A stretch of DNA of 43,745 bases from Chryseobacterium gleum (GTDB taxonomy: Bacteria; Bacteroidota; Bacteroidia; UBA10329): assembly GCA_945903645.1 (NCBI GenBank), contig CAMDOM010000024.1, positions 1-43,745 of the forward strand, read 5' to 3'. Of the stretch, positions 1-7,728 are shown in pieces; the stretch's first letter is position 1, and every line of letters starts with the position of its first letter. The position numbers and the translations under genes were made by a program. Under the pieces are notes generated by a model. The model saw only the letters and a list, made by a program, of their open reading frames with translations, did not search any database and had not been told where the DNA came from.

Positions 1-178
1 TGGAACAAATATTTGAAAAGATAAACGTGTGCTAATAGCACCTATAAGAAATTGGAGGTTCAGTGGTTAAATGAAGTTCAGTTTTTCAATCAAACTTTCG
101 TGCAGGTTGAAAGTTTTGTGCTTCTAAATCGCCAACTTCTTGTAGCTGCCAAAAGTTATGGTCATATTAAATAACACC

Positions 179-922
179 ATGAAAAGAATTTTGGCTAATA
201 TTTGCAAAGTAGCATTCGTTTTTTCAAATATTATTTATTTATATGGACTACTAGTTGCTATTGGTGGTGCGGAAGCGTATTTGTTATCAGAAGATGACGA
301 TAAGGCTTTTTATTTTTTAGGTTTATTTATTGGGTTTATAGGTTTGTTATTGATTGGAATTTTCTTTTATTTCTTTAAAGGTAGACCGACCTTGTCTTTT
401 ATTTTAACTGAATATAAAAAAGTTATTGTCTCGTATTTAATTGCTTTTATTCTATCAATTCTAGCACCATTTTATATACTCAATTTTAATAGCTATTCTA
501 ATGTTATATCAAGGGCTGATTACCGATATGAAGATGGGAAATGGCATAAAGCAATGAGAATATACCTTCTTTTAAGTTGGCGCCTTGATACTCCCAAATT
601 GGAAATACTAGAAATGCAAAAAATACTAAATAAAGCAGGTTATTATGATTACACTATAGACGGGAAACCACATTTAAATATAATTGCTCAACTTCAGAAT
701 TTTCAAAAGGAAAATAATATAAATAGTGACGGATATTTTGGAAAAGAAACGAGAACATTAATTTACGGTATTATTTTTAAAGATAAACTAAATATTAAAT
801 CTTTAAAACCAACATTAGAGCAAGTAAATGATGCGGTGAAGCATTTCCAAAAAATAAATGAAATATACATTGATGGGTATATTGGAGATGAAACTTTAAA
901 TTTATTAAGAAATTTGAAATAA
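179..922 (+). CDS. Membrane protein with C-terminal peptidoglycan-binding-like repeats
   Basis: The N-terminal half has three hydrophobic segments (about residues 5-30, 43-66 and 81-101 from this start), so the protein is probably anchored in the inner membrane. The C-terminal half carries two repeats that look like PG_binding_1 folds. The first contains LEMQKILNKAGYYDYTIDGK followed by QLQNFQKENNINSDGYFG; the second contains AVKHFQKINEIYIDGYIGD. Such repeats bind peptidoglycan in lytic enzymes, but no catalytic domain is present here. An in-frame ATG at 158 is also possible; 179 was chosen because it gives a lysine-arginine start leading straight into the first membrane segment. The gene is strikingly AT-rich and lies just upstream of a GH25 muramidase, so the pair may share a cell-wall role. 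The exact function is unknown. Confidence 0.7.
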   Translation: MKRILANICKVAFVFSNIIYLYGLLVAIGGAEAYLLSEDDDKAFYFLGLFIGFIGLLLIGIFFYFFKGRPTLSFILTEYKKVIVSYLIAFILSILAPFYILNFNSYSNVISRADYRYEDGKWHKAMRIYLLLSWRLDTPKLEILEMQKILNKAGYYDYTIDGKPHLNIIAQLQNFQKENNINSDGYFGKETRTLIYGIIFKDKLNIKSLKPTLEQVNDAVKHFQKINEIYIDGYIGDETLNLLRNLK

Positions 923-925
923 ATA

Positions 926-991
926 ACCAGCATATAGCAGCGCCTATACGCAATGCCCTTAGGGACAATACGCATAGCCAAACGTTGTGGT
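926..991. repeat. 66-base imperfect palindrome between two AT-rich genes (attC-like shape)
   Basis: The outer arms are ACCA (926-929) and TGGT (988-991). The inner arms are CCTATACGCAATGCCC (943-958) and the roughly complementary GGGACAATACGCATAG (962-977), with a tip of TTA. The arms are interrupted by mismatches and unpaired bases, as in the recombination sites of gene cassettes. It fills nearly all of the space between the two flanking genes. No second copy was found by eye, so cassette identity is only a suggestion. Confidence 0.45.
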
Positions 992-996
992 GTATT

Positions 997-1779
997 ATGA
1001 CTAAAAAAGGAATCGTAAAAAAAAATACATTGATAGCGTTAATTGTTGCTATAATAATTGGACTGTCCACTATTATTTTACTTCAATTTGATTTAATTCA
1101 TAGAATAAAAGATAAACTTTGTAGTAAAATATACGATCAAGAGAACACCATAAGTTCCAAAGATGAAATTGGAAATATTTATGGAATCGATGTTTCGCAT
1201 CATCAAAAAACAATTGATTGGCAAAAAGTAAAGCGGTGGGAAAATAAAAAAATCAGTTTTGTATATATTAAGGCAACTGAAGGAGCAACCTACTTAGACA
1301 AAAGATATCAAACAAATCTAAATGGGGCAAAGAAAAATAATTTATTAGTTGGTAGTTATCACTATTTTAGGACGACTTCATCTGTTAAAGATCAGTTTGA
1401 TAATTTTATTAAAAACGTTGATAAAGACAAACAAGACTTAATCCCCCTAATTGATGTGGAGGAAAAAAGTAATTGGAGTAATTCAGAATTTCATGAGAAT
1501 TTTCAAGAATTTTTAGACATGGTTGAAAATCATTTTGGTTCGAAACCTATGATTTATACAGTTAATAGTTTTTACAATCATCACCTATCTGGAAAGTATA
1601 ATTCATATTATTTTTTAATAGGAAGATATGGGAAAAACATACCTAACATGAGAGATAACTCCAGTTGGATGGTTTGGCAATTTTCAGAGACAGGAAAAGT
1701 CAATGGAATAACAAAAGATGTGGACATAGATGTAATTAATAAAAAATATAGTTTAAACGACTTATTATTAAAGAAATAA
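997..1779 (+). CDS. GH25 family muramidase (lysozyme), membrane-anchored
   Basis: Glycoside hydrolase family 25 enzymes cut the beta-1,4 bond between N-acetylmuramic acid and N-acetylglucosamine in peptidoglycan. The domain spans about residues 60-250. It starts with YGIDVSHHQ, continues through FVYIKATEGATYLD and GSYHYFR, and contains PLIDVEE, the Asp-x-Glu motif that holds the catalytic acid in this family. It ends with WMVWQFSETGKVNGI and DVDIDV, also typical. An N-terminal hydrophobic stretch (about residues 10-28) should act as a membrane anchor or uncleaved signal. ATG 997 is preferred over a TTG four codons upstream. Base composition is very AT-rich like the preceding gene, unlike the rest of the window, which suggests recent acquisition. 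A role in remodelling, competition or lysis cannot be separated from sequence alone. Confidence 0.9.
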   Translation: MTKKGIVKKNTLIALIVAIIIGLSTIILLQFDLIHRIKDKLCSKIYDQENTISSKDEIGNIYGIDVSHHQKTIDWQKVKRWENKKISFVYIKATEGATYLDKRYQTNLNGAKKNNLLVGSYHYFRTTSSVKDQFDNFIKNVDKDKQDLIPLIDVEEKSNWSNSEFHENFQEFLDMVENHFGSKPMIYTVNSFYNHHLSGKYNSYYFLIGRYGKNIPNMRDNSSWMVWQFSETGKVNGITKDVDIDVINKKYSLNDLLLKK

Positions 1780-2068
1780 CGACACGACAAAGATTCCTGT
1801 TTACAGACTGTTTGCTGCTATTGTGCCGTTTCCTTAGATAAGTGGCAAATGTCGCGATGCGGAAACAAGTCATCGGATTGTTTCAATGATGTTGACCGCC
1901 ACATAATGCTCATTAAGGCCTGTGGTTTTCACATTAACAGGTCATCCACCCCCAACACCAGTAAAGCAAAAATCATATACTCATGGCCACCATTGAACAT
2001 TTTTCACCAACTTGCAGCGCATTTAATTGCAACGCGTTCTTTGACCTACTTTGCGAATGAACCTGAAA

Positions 2069-2092
2069 ATCGGTGGAGCATTCGGTGGAGTT
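2069..2092. repeat. Two-copy imperfect 12-base tandem repeat
   Basis: The units are ATCGGTGGAGCA (2069-2080) and TTCGGTGGAGTT (2081-2092); they share the 9-base core TCGGTGGAG. It lies about 45 bases before the tRNA-like remnant and could be an arm-type recombinase site or chance. Confidence 0.4.
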
Positions 2093-2135
2093 GGGAGCTT
2101 TTTGGTTTGTTAACTATTTGTTTTATAAGTAATTG

Positions 2136-2165
2136 AGTCTGGGTAGTAAGTCCCGTCCAGACCGC
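2136..2165 (+). pseudogene. tRNA remnant, probably tRNA-Asp with the middle missing
   Basis: The 3' part, AAGTCCCGTCCAGACCGC (2148-2165), matches the T-arm 3' half, acceptor strand and discriminator expected of bacterial tRNA-Asp genes with a GGTCTGG acceptor stem. The 5' part, GTCTGGGTAGT (2137-2147), resembles the start of the same tRNA. GTCTGG (2137-2142) and CCAGAC (2157-2162) pair perfectly as six base pairs of acceptor stem. The D arm, anticodon arm and 5' half of the T arm are absent, so it cannot be a working tRNA. It is followed at once by a strong terminator, as an intact tRNA gene often is. It could be an internal deletion, or the 3' tRNA fragment left at one end of an integrated element. 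The tRNA identity rests on remembered consensus, not a search. Confidence 0.5.
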
Positions 2166-2166
2166 T

Positions 2167-2194
2167 AAAAGGCTCCTCATTTGAGGAGCCTTTT
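2167..2194 (+). terminator. Rho-independent terminator
   Basis: The arms AAAAGGCTCCTC and GAGGAGCCTTTT pair perfectly around a tiny T-rich loop. The symmetry means it may stop transcription in both directions. It directly follows the tRNA-like remnant. Confidence 0.85.
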
Positions 2195-2326
2195 GCGTTT
2201 TTAGTGGTTCTAGGTTATTATTACAATATTTTCTGATGGTTGAATTTCGCCTTGTGTTGAAGTATGCCATGGAACTCAATTCCCCTAGATTCTGAGCTGA
2301 CTCGAAATGGAAGCTTCTAAGTGATT

Positions 2327-2360
2327 TTTGTATGCCTTACCTAGGTTATACCTACTTTCG
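2327..2360 (+). promoter_or_regulatory. Candidate Bacteroidota promoter for the aminotransferase gene
   Basis: TTTG at 2327-2330 is followed after 22 bases by TACTTTCG (2353-2360), one base off the -7 consensus TAnnTTTG. The spacer contains the 8-base palindrome ACCTAGGT (2339-2346). It would give a leader of about 50 bases before ATG 2417. Confidence 0.4.
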
Positions 2361-2416
2361 TGGCCTTGTATTATTGAAGATTTTTAGGGTTAACACAAGA
2401 AAAATAGCTACATCTC

Positions 2417-3616
2417 ATGGGGAAATTGTCCCAACGTATTAATGCACTAAGCGAATCGCAAACCATAGCCATGGCGCGCAGAAGTCGCGAATTGCAAGCT
2501 CAAGGCATAGATATTATTTCACTGAGTCTTGGCGAGCCAGACTTAAATGTGGCCGAGCATGTAAAAACTGCTGCTAAAAAAGCCATTGATGACAACTTTA
2601 GTCATTATCCGCCTGTTGCGGGATATCCAGAATTGCGAAAAGCAATTTCTCAAAAGTTTAAGGAGCAAAACGGTTTGGATTACTCTCCAGAGCAGATTTT
2701 GGTAAGCACCGGAGCCAAGCAATCGTTGGCTAATGTGGTGCTGAGTTTGGTAGACCCAGATGATGAAGTGGTGATTCTAGCACCATATTGGGTGAGTTAT
2801 TTGGAATTGGTGAAGCTTGCTGAAGGAAAGCCAGTGTTTGTTAATTCTGATATATCTTCAGATTTTAAGGTTACTCCTGCGCAATTGGACAATGCCATTA
2901 CCTCGGATACTAGACTGATTATGTTCAGTTCGCCTAGCAATCCTACAGGCTCTTTTTACACCAAAGAAGAATTAGCAGCCTTTGCTAAGGTAATAGCCCG
3001 ATATCCGAATGTGATTGCTGTGGCTGATGAGATATACGAGCATATTATTTTTGATGGAAAGCACGAGAGTTTGGCGCAGTTTCCTGAAATTTATAAGCAA
3101 GTAGTTACGGTAAATGGTGTTTCTAAAGCCTATGCTATGACTGGCTATAGAATTGGGTATATCGGTGCGCCTCTGTGGATTACCAAAGCTTGCGATAAGA
3201 TGCAAGGGCAGTTTACTTCGGCAGCAAGCTCAATTGCCCAACAGGCTACCATAGCTGCGTTGTCTACCCCACAAAAAGACTTGGATGCCATGTGCGAGCT
3301 TTTTCGCACACGAAGAGATTTGGTGACCAAACTTTTTAGTTCCATTGAAGGATTCAAAACCAATGTTCCAGGTGGCGCATTCTATCTTTTTCCCGAGGTG
3401 TCTGAGCTGTTTGGGCATTCTTTTAACGGTCAGGAAGTGAATGATGCCAACGATTTGTGCATGTATTTCCTTAATGAATGTCACGTGGCAATGGTGCCAG
3501 GGGAGGCTTTTGGTGCTCCTAGTTACGTTCGACTTTCCTATGCTACATCTGAGGATAAGTTAATTGAGGCTGCGCGAAGAGTGAAGGTAGGCGTGGAGAA
3601 GTTGCTTCACCACTAG
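2417..3616 (+). CDS. Class I PLP-dependent aminotransferase, aspartate aminotransferase type
   Basis: Members of this group transfer the amino group of aspartate (or a related amino acid) to 2-oxoglutarate using pyridoxal phosphate, in the cytoplasm. The 399-residue protein has the usual length and starts LSQRINALSESQTIAM, typical of the subgroup Ib enzymes. Visible family features include SLSLGEPD near residue 38, the substrate loop YPPVAGYPELR, the tyrosine/asparagine region FSSPSNPTGSFY, and GVSKAYAMTGYRIGY with K237 as the expected PLP-binding lysine. The C-terminal YVRLSYATSEDKL includes the arginine that binds the substrate carboxylate. It appears to be a single-gene unit, with an upstream terminator and its own candidate promoter. 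Close relatives act on aspartate, but the precise substrate cannot be read from these motifs. Confidence 0.93.
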   Translation: MGKLSQRINALSESQTIAMARRSRELQAQGIDIISLSLGEPDLNVAEHVKTAAKKAIDDNFSHYPPVAGYPELRKAISQKFKEQNGLDYSPEQILVSTGAKQSLANVVLSLVDPDDEVVILAPYWVSYLELVKLAEGKPVFVNSDISSDFKVTPAQLDNAITSDTRLIMFSSPSNPTGSFYTKEELAAFAKVIARYPNVIAVADEIYEHIIFDGKHESLAQFPEIYKQVVTVNGVSKAYAMTGYRIGYIGAPLWITKACDKMQGQFTSAASSIAQQATIAALSTPQKDLDAMCELFRTRRDLVTKLFSSIEGFKTNVPGGAFYLFPEVSELFGHSFNGQEVNDANDLCMYFLNECHVAMVPGEAFGAPSYVRLSYATSEDKLIEAARRVKVGVEKLLHH

Positions 3617-3742
3617 TAATTAGCTTCAGTTTTCTCTATAGAATTGCTGCTACATTCCATTTTAAGGTGTGTTTTATAATTTCTTATCCATCAAAACTCA
3701 GCCTTTGTGTACTATTGGCTTCAAATCAATAGGATTAAAGCA

Positions 3743-4894
3743 ATGGATGCAGTAGGGTTTATTACCGAAGTTGTTACCCGTTTTGGGGGGCGATATTTTG
3801 GAAGTCAACAGGAGAAAGAAGCGCAATTGTACACAGAAAGTGTGTTTAAGAATTATTGCAATTCTACATCTGTTGTACCTTTCGAATCTGCGTTAGAAGC
3901 TCACTTTCATTCGCTTAAGTTGTTTTGTGCGGTTTATTTCGTCACGCTTGGGCTATACCAGATTTCTGTTCCAGTTGCTGCAATTGTCGCAGTGGTAAAC
4001 ACAATATTGTTCCTTGGCCATTTCGTTACCTACCGCCATTGGTTGGATTTTCTTTATCAAAAAAAGACTTCCTATAACGTAATTGGAGATATTGAACCAC
4101 TTAGTGAAGCCACAAGCACCATCATTTTCGCAGGTCATATAGATAGTGTGAAGGAATTTAAGTGGTGGTTTAAGCTAAAGAAATTAGGTGGAATTCTATC
4201 TGTAATTGCTGGAGTTTTATTTCTATTGTTGGCTATATTTATGATAGTTGCGGCATTTGTGGATGGTGCTTGGACGCAGTATGTCTGGTATTTCTTTTTG
4301 ATTTCGTCACCAATTCTAGTAGTCTATTTTAATATGCATGGCGAAAACGTGGTGGATGGCGCATTGGATAACCTCACAGGCGTTGCTATGACTGTGGAAA
4401 TGGCGAAAGTGTTTGCGGCTAACCCACTCAAAAACACCAGAATTCGTTGCGTCAGTTTTGGAGCCGAAGAAGCAGGATTGCGCGGTGCCTGGGCTTATGC
4501 TAAGGCTAATCGAAATCAACTTCTTGCAGAAAATGCGGTTCTCATAAATATCGATACTATAAAAGATGAGGAGTTTCTCACCATTGGAACTCGAGAAACC
4601 AACACGTTGGTCACATTCGACAAGGTATTAATTGCCCGGATGGAACGTTCGTTCAGCGCTTTGAACGTGCCTGTGAAGAAACTTCCTTTCGATATTGGGG
4701 CTTCTGATGCTTCAGCTTTCCGAATTCTAGGACTTCCAGCACTATGCATCATTGGTTTACGAACTGATACGTTGGATCCATGCTATCATACTCGATTGGA
4801 CAACCTTGACCACTTGGATGGTAGAGCCATGGAAAAACTTACCGGGGTGCTAACCCATTTTGTGACGGATTGGGATAAACGTTCGCAAGAATAA
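3743..4894 (+). CDS. Membrane-embedded M28 family zinc peptidase
   Basis: M28 enzymes are two-zinc aminopeptidases or carboxypeptidases. All five expected ligand motifs are visible: FAGHIDS (H132), DGALDNLTG (D209), GAEEAGLRG (Glu-Glu), NIDT (Asp) and CYHTRLDN (His). The unusual part is the membrane topology. Two hydrophobic helices precede the domain (about 58-75 and 76-96). Two more (about 149-173 and 179-197) lie inside it, between the first ligand H132 and the second D209. A hairpin there leaves both halves of the active site on the same side of the membrane. ATG 3743 is preferred over an in-frame ATG twelve codons upstream because it gives a conventional N-terminus. The gene converges with the prolyl oligopeptidase gene. 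Substrate and cellular side of the active site are unknown. Confidence 0.85.
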   Translation: MDAVGFITEVVTRFGGRYFGSQQEKEAQLYTESVFKNYCNSTSVVPFESALEAHFHSLKLFCAVYFVTLGLYQISVPVAAIVAVVNTILFLGHFVTYRHWLDFLYQKKTSYNVIGDIEPLSEATSTIIFAGHIDSVKEFKWWFKLKKLGGILSVIAGVLFLLLAIFMIVAAFVDGAWTQYVWYFFLISSPILVVYFNMHGENVVDGALDNLTGVAMTVEMAKVFAANPLKNTRIRCVSFGAEEAGLRGAWAYAKANRNQLLAENAVLINIDTIKDEEFLTIGTRETNTLVTFDKVLIARMERSFSALNVPVKKLPFDIGASDASAFRILGLPALCIIGLRTDTLDPCYHTRLDNLDHLDGRAMEKLTGVLTHFVTDWDKRSQE

Positions 4895-4952
4895 TATCAC
4901 CTAAAAGTTTCACTAAAGAGCAGATTTAGGGGTATTTGCTGGTTTACTTAAA

Positions 4953-7058
4953 CTAAAATCTCATTCCAAGATGTTTGAAAACGAAGGACCAGATGTCAGT
5001 GTTTTCTTCAATTTGCTTGCTTAGAGGTTTTCCGGCTCCATGTCCAGCTTTTTTGTCAATGCGAATCAATACAGGGTTTTTTCCTGTTTGATGGGCCTGC
5101 AATGCCGCAATAAATTTGAACGAATGTGCCGGAACAACCCTATCATCATGGTCGGCCGTGGTGACCAAAGTGGCAGGATACTCTGTTTTTTTAACGTTGT
5201 GTAAAGGTGAATATGCATACAGCGCTTTGAATTCTTCGGCATTGTCGCTGCTTCCGTAATCACCCGTCCACGCCCATCCAATAGTGAATTTGTGAAAGCG
5301 TAGCATATCCAAAACTCCAACAGCTGGAAGTGCAACTTTGAATAAATCCGGGCGCTGCGTCATGCAAGCTCCCACAAGCAAGCCACCGTTGGATCGGCCC
5401 GAAATTGCCAATTTTTCTGATGACGTATATTTCTTGGAAATGAGGAATTCTGCTGCAGCAATAAAATCGTCAAACACATTTTGCTTTTGAAGTTTGGTGC
5501 CCGATTTGTGCCATTTTTCGCCATACTCACCGCCACCACGCATGTTGGCACTCGCATAAATCCCACCTTTTTCGAGGAATAGAATGTCGCTAGAAGAGAA
5601 GTTTGCTGTGTTGCTAATGTTGAATCCACCATAGCCATAAAGTAAGCACGGGTTTTTTCCATCCATACTGATTCCTTTACGGTGAATCACAAACATGGGA
5701 ATCTTTGTTCCGTCTTTGCTTGGATAGAAAACTTGATTCACCTCAAAATCGTCAGGATTGAATTTTAGGTCAGGTTTCTTGAAAAGATTGGATTCACCGT
5801 TGGAAATGTTGTAGCTGAATATGGTGTTTGGGTAGGTAAAGGAACTGAACCCAAAAAATGCCAAACTATCATTTCTACTGCCGCTAAAATTGGCTTCTCC
5901 TTTTGTTGGCAAGGCAATGGTGCGGATGAACGTTCCATCCAACGCATGCACATCCAGTTTCGATGCCACGTCTACTAAGTAAGAGGCTACGAACTTACCT
6001 CCAGCAACTACAGCTCCTTCTAAAACGTGTTCTTTTTCAGGAATAATCGTTTTCCATTTTTCTGGCGAAGGATTTTTGGTGTCTATTTCCACAAGTCGAT
6101 AATTTGGAGCGCCATTGTTGGTTTTGCAAAGCAATTTCCCATTGGCATGGTCTATTACTGCATAGTCATGATCGAATCCTTGTACAACAGGAATAAATTC
6201 TTTCATGCCATCTTTTTTGAAATACATGGCTTGACCACTTGTAGATTCCGATTCGTAAACCACTACTGCATCTTCATTATCGGTCACTTGGGCATAATAG
6301 TTTCGCAATGGCTTGGTCGCGTTCCAATAGATTAGCTGGTCTTTGTCTTGTGAAGTACCCAACCCGTGGTAATACACCTTATGAAACTCATTTTTGCCCG
6401 AAAACGCGGCTCCTTTTGTTGGCGCATCATAGCGACTGTAGAAAAACCCATTGCCTTTCCATTCTAAACCTGAAAACTTAACCCATTCCAGTACTTCGTT
6501 GAGTTTAGTGCCAGTGGCAATGTCCAGAATTTCGATTGTATTCCAATCAGATCCTGACGATGAAAGTTGATAAGCGAGGTATTTTCCATCGTGAGATGCA
6601 GAGATGCTTCCTAACGAAACTGTACCGTCTTTAGACAACAAATTTGGGTCTATCAATAGTTTTGATTCCCCATTTAAACCATCTTGCGTGTAAAGTACTG
6701 ATTGATCTTGAGTGCCATTATTTCTGAAATAGAAATAGCGCCCACCGCGTACAATTGGAGTGCTAAAACGCTCATAGTTTGCAAGTTCAGTTAGCCGTGT
6801 TTTTATACTATCGCGGCTTGGAAGTGCGTTTAGATAGTTGAATATAATGGAATTCTGCGTATCTACCCAAGCCTTTGTTTCTGCACTGTTGTCATCCTCC
6901 AACCAACGATAGGGGTCGGCTACTTTGATTCCAAAATAGTCGTCTACAATAGAAGTGTCCTTTCGTGTAATAGGGTAATTCAAAGTGGTGATATTTTCAG
7001 GTTGTTCGCTGCATCCTATTGCAACTAGGGAAATGAAAAACCAAGGTTTAATCTTCAT
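4953..7058 (-). CDS. Prolyl oligopeptidase family (S9A) serine peptidase, lipoprotein
   Basis: S9A enzymes cut short peptides after proline. The N-terminus is a lipoprotein signal: a positively charged start, a hydrophobic core and LVAIGC, whose cysteine would be lipidated, so the enzyme probably works in the periplasm or on the outer membrane. After a region starting DPYRWLEDDNSAETKAWV comes the beta-propeller (about 70-400). The alpha/beta hydrolase domain then holds SGRSNGGLL with S556 as nucleophile, TTADHDDRVVP with the aspartate, and KAGHGAGK with the histidine. The length of about 700 residues fits the family. An ATG seven codons further upstream is in frame, but the chosen start puts the lipobox at the usual distance. 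The gene converges with the M28 peptidase; both could serve peptide nutrition. Confidence 0.93.
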   Translation of the reverse strand: MKIKPWFFISLVAIGCSEQPENITTLNYPITRKDTSIVDDYFGIKVADPYRWLEDDNSAETKAWVDTQNSIIFNYLNALPSRDSIKTRLTELANYERFSTPIVRGGRYFYFRNNGTQDQSVLYTQDGLNGESKLLIDPNLLSKDGTVSLGSISASHDGKYLAYQLSSSGSDWNTIEILDIATGTKLNEVLEWVKFSGLEWKGNGFFYSRYDAPTKGAAFSGKNEFHKVYYHGLGTSQDKDQLIYWNATKPLRNYYAQVTDNEDAVVVYESESTSGQAMYFKKDGMKEFIPVVQGFDHDYAVIDHANGKLLCKTNNGAPNYRLVEIDTKNPSPEKWKTIIPEKEHVLEGAVVAGGKFVASYLVDVASKLDVHALDGTFIRTIALPTKGEANFSGSRNDSLAFFGFSSFTYPNTIFSYNISNGESNLFKKPDLKFNPDDFEVNQVFYPSKDGTKIPMFVIHRKGISMDGKNPCLLYGYGGFNISNTANFSSSDILFLEKGGIYASANMRGGGEYGEKWHKSGTKLQKQNVFDDFIAAAEFLISKKYTSSEKLAISGRSNGGLLVGACMTQRPDLFKVALPAVGVLDMLRFHKFTIGWAWTGDYGSSDNAEEFKALYAYSPLHNVKKTEYPATLVTTADHDDRVVPAHSFKFIAALQAHQTGKNPVLIRIDKKAGHGAGKPLSKQIEENTDIWSFVFKHLGMRF

Positions 7059-7108
7059 TTTAAGGTTGTGAGTTAACACGCTTATTCGCTGGATTTAGGC
7101 AATTTTGG

Positions 7109-7501
7109 CTATTTCACTTCTCGCTCTCGAAGACTGTTAATCCATTCCATCGCTTCCAAATCGGTAGCAAATACACGAATAGGGTGATGACGTCTTCTTG
7201 TACGTGTGTAAAAATTAGCAATTATGCGATGCCCTAAAGAATTGACTACTAACGCTTCAGCTTTCTTTAACTGTTCCAAATCGTTATCCATATATTCACG
7301 GGCTTCCTTTGTATAGGTAGCAGTTGTATCACTGATAAAGAGCAGGTAATAAGTAGCTCCTCTTATTAAATCTTTAACTGCTTTGGTATCTTCTTTAATG
7401 CTTTCTAATGTCATTTCTACACAAGGCTTAGAAACCGATCGAAGTAAATCGGGTTCTTCAAAAGAAAGTATAGAACAACTTGTTTCCGCGAAAGTGCTCA
7501 T
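7109..7501 (-). CDS. Conserved hypothetical protein, STAS/SEC14-like (DUF7793 type)
   Basis: The 130-residue protein has no signal peptide or membrane segment, so it should be cytoplasmic. The central part alternates strands and helices, for example GATYYLLFISDTTATYTKEA and LKKAEALVVNSLGHRIIANF, and the end has HHPIRVFATDLEAMEWINSL. This pattern is seen in a Bacteroidota family of small proteins assigned a STAS or SEC14-like fold (DUF7793). The function is not known; STAS folds often work in protein-protein regulation. It has its own upstream -7 box at 7527-7534 and runs in the same direction as the oligopeptidase gene downstream, only 50 bases away, so co-transcription is possible. The family name is from memory and should be treated as likely, not certain. 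Confidence 0.6.
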   Translation of the reverse strand: MSTFAETSCSILSFEEPDLLRSVSKPCVEMTLESIKEDTKAVKDLIRGATYYLLFISDTTATYTKEAREYMDNDLEQLKKAEALVVNSLGHRIIANFYTRTRRRHHPIRVFATDLEAMEWINSLREREVK

Positions 7502-7526
7502 TTGGTGGTTGAGATACTAAGTAGGT

Positions 7527-7534
7527 CAAATTTA
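7527..7534 (-). promoter_or_regulatory. -7 promoter box TAAATTTG
   Basis: Read on the minus strand this is a perfect match to TAnnTTTG, about 25 bases before the start codon of the gene at 7501. No clear -33 TTG is visible. Confidence 0.4.
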
Positions 7535-7653
7535 ATCATTTGTCGATAAAAAGCTCAGACTAGTCTCGAATATTTCACTTTTTATCTAACGAGAGACTTT
7601 AAGTGGATGAAACGGAAATGCTGTCACGCTTTACTTTCTAATTGGAAGAAGAA

Positions 7654-7670
7654 ACTGACAAGTGGTCAGT
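7654..7670. promoter_or_regulatory. Perfect inverted repeat upstream of htpG
   Basis: ACTGAC and GTCAGT flank the 5-base centre AAGTG. It sits about 60 bases before the htpG start, close to where an operator for a heat-shock gene would lie. It does not match the CIRCE element, so the regulator is unknown. Confidence 0.35.
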
Positions 7671-7728
7671 TGCATAGCAATGGCACGTAGCTTGACAAGC
7701 GGGTTGGGAAATAAATACGTAAGCTATT

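Larger units (their letters stand above)
1780..2416. other. Gene-poor stretch holding a tRNA-like remnant, a short repeat and a terminator
   Basis: No convincing protein gene lies here. An open frame of 95 codons at 1849-2136 has no recognisable domain and no promoter, and I treat it as chance. The supported contents are an imperfect 12-base tandem repeat (2069-2092), a tRNA-like 3' remnant (2136-2165), a strong hairpin terminator (2167-2194) and a candidate promoter for the downstream aminotransferase (2327-2360). The sequence becomes less AT-rich to the right, so the junction between acquired and core DNA probably falls here. Confidence 0.6.

Noticed and set aside
1849-2136. 95-codon plus-strand open frame
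   Set aside because: No domain, no promoter and no signal peptide; it runs into the tRNA-like remnant and has no sign of selection visible by eye.
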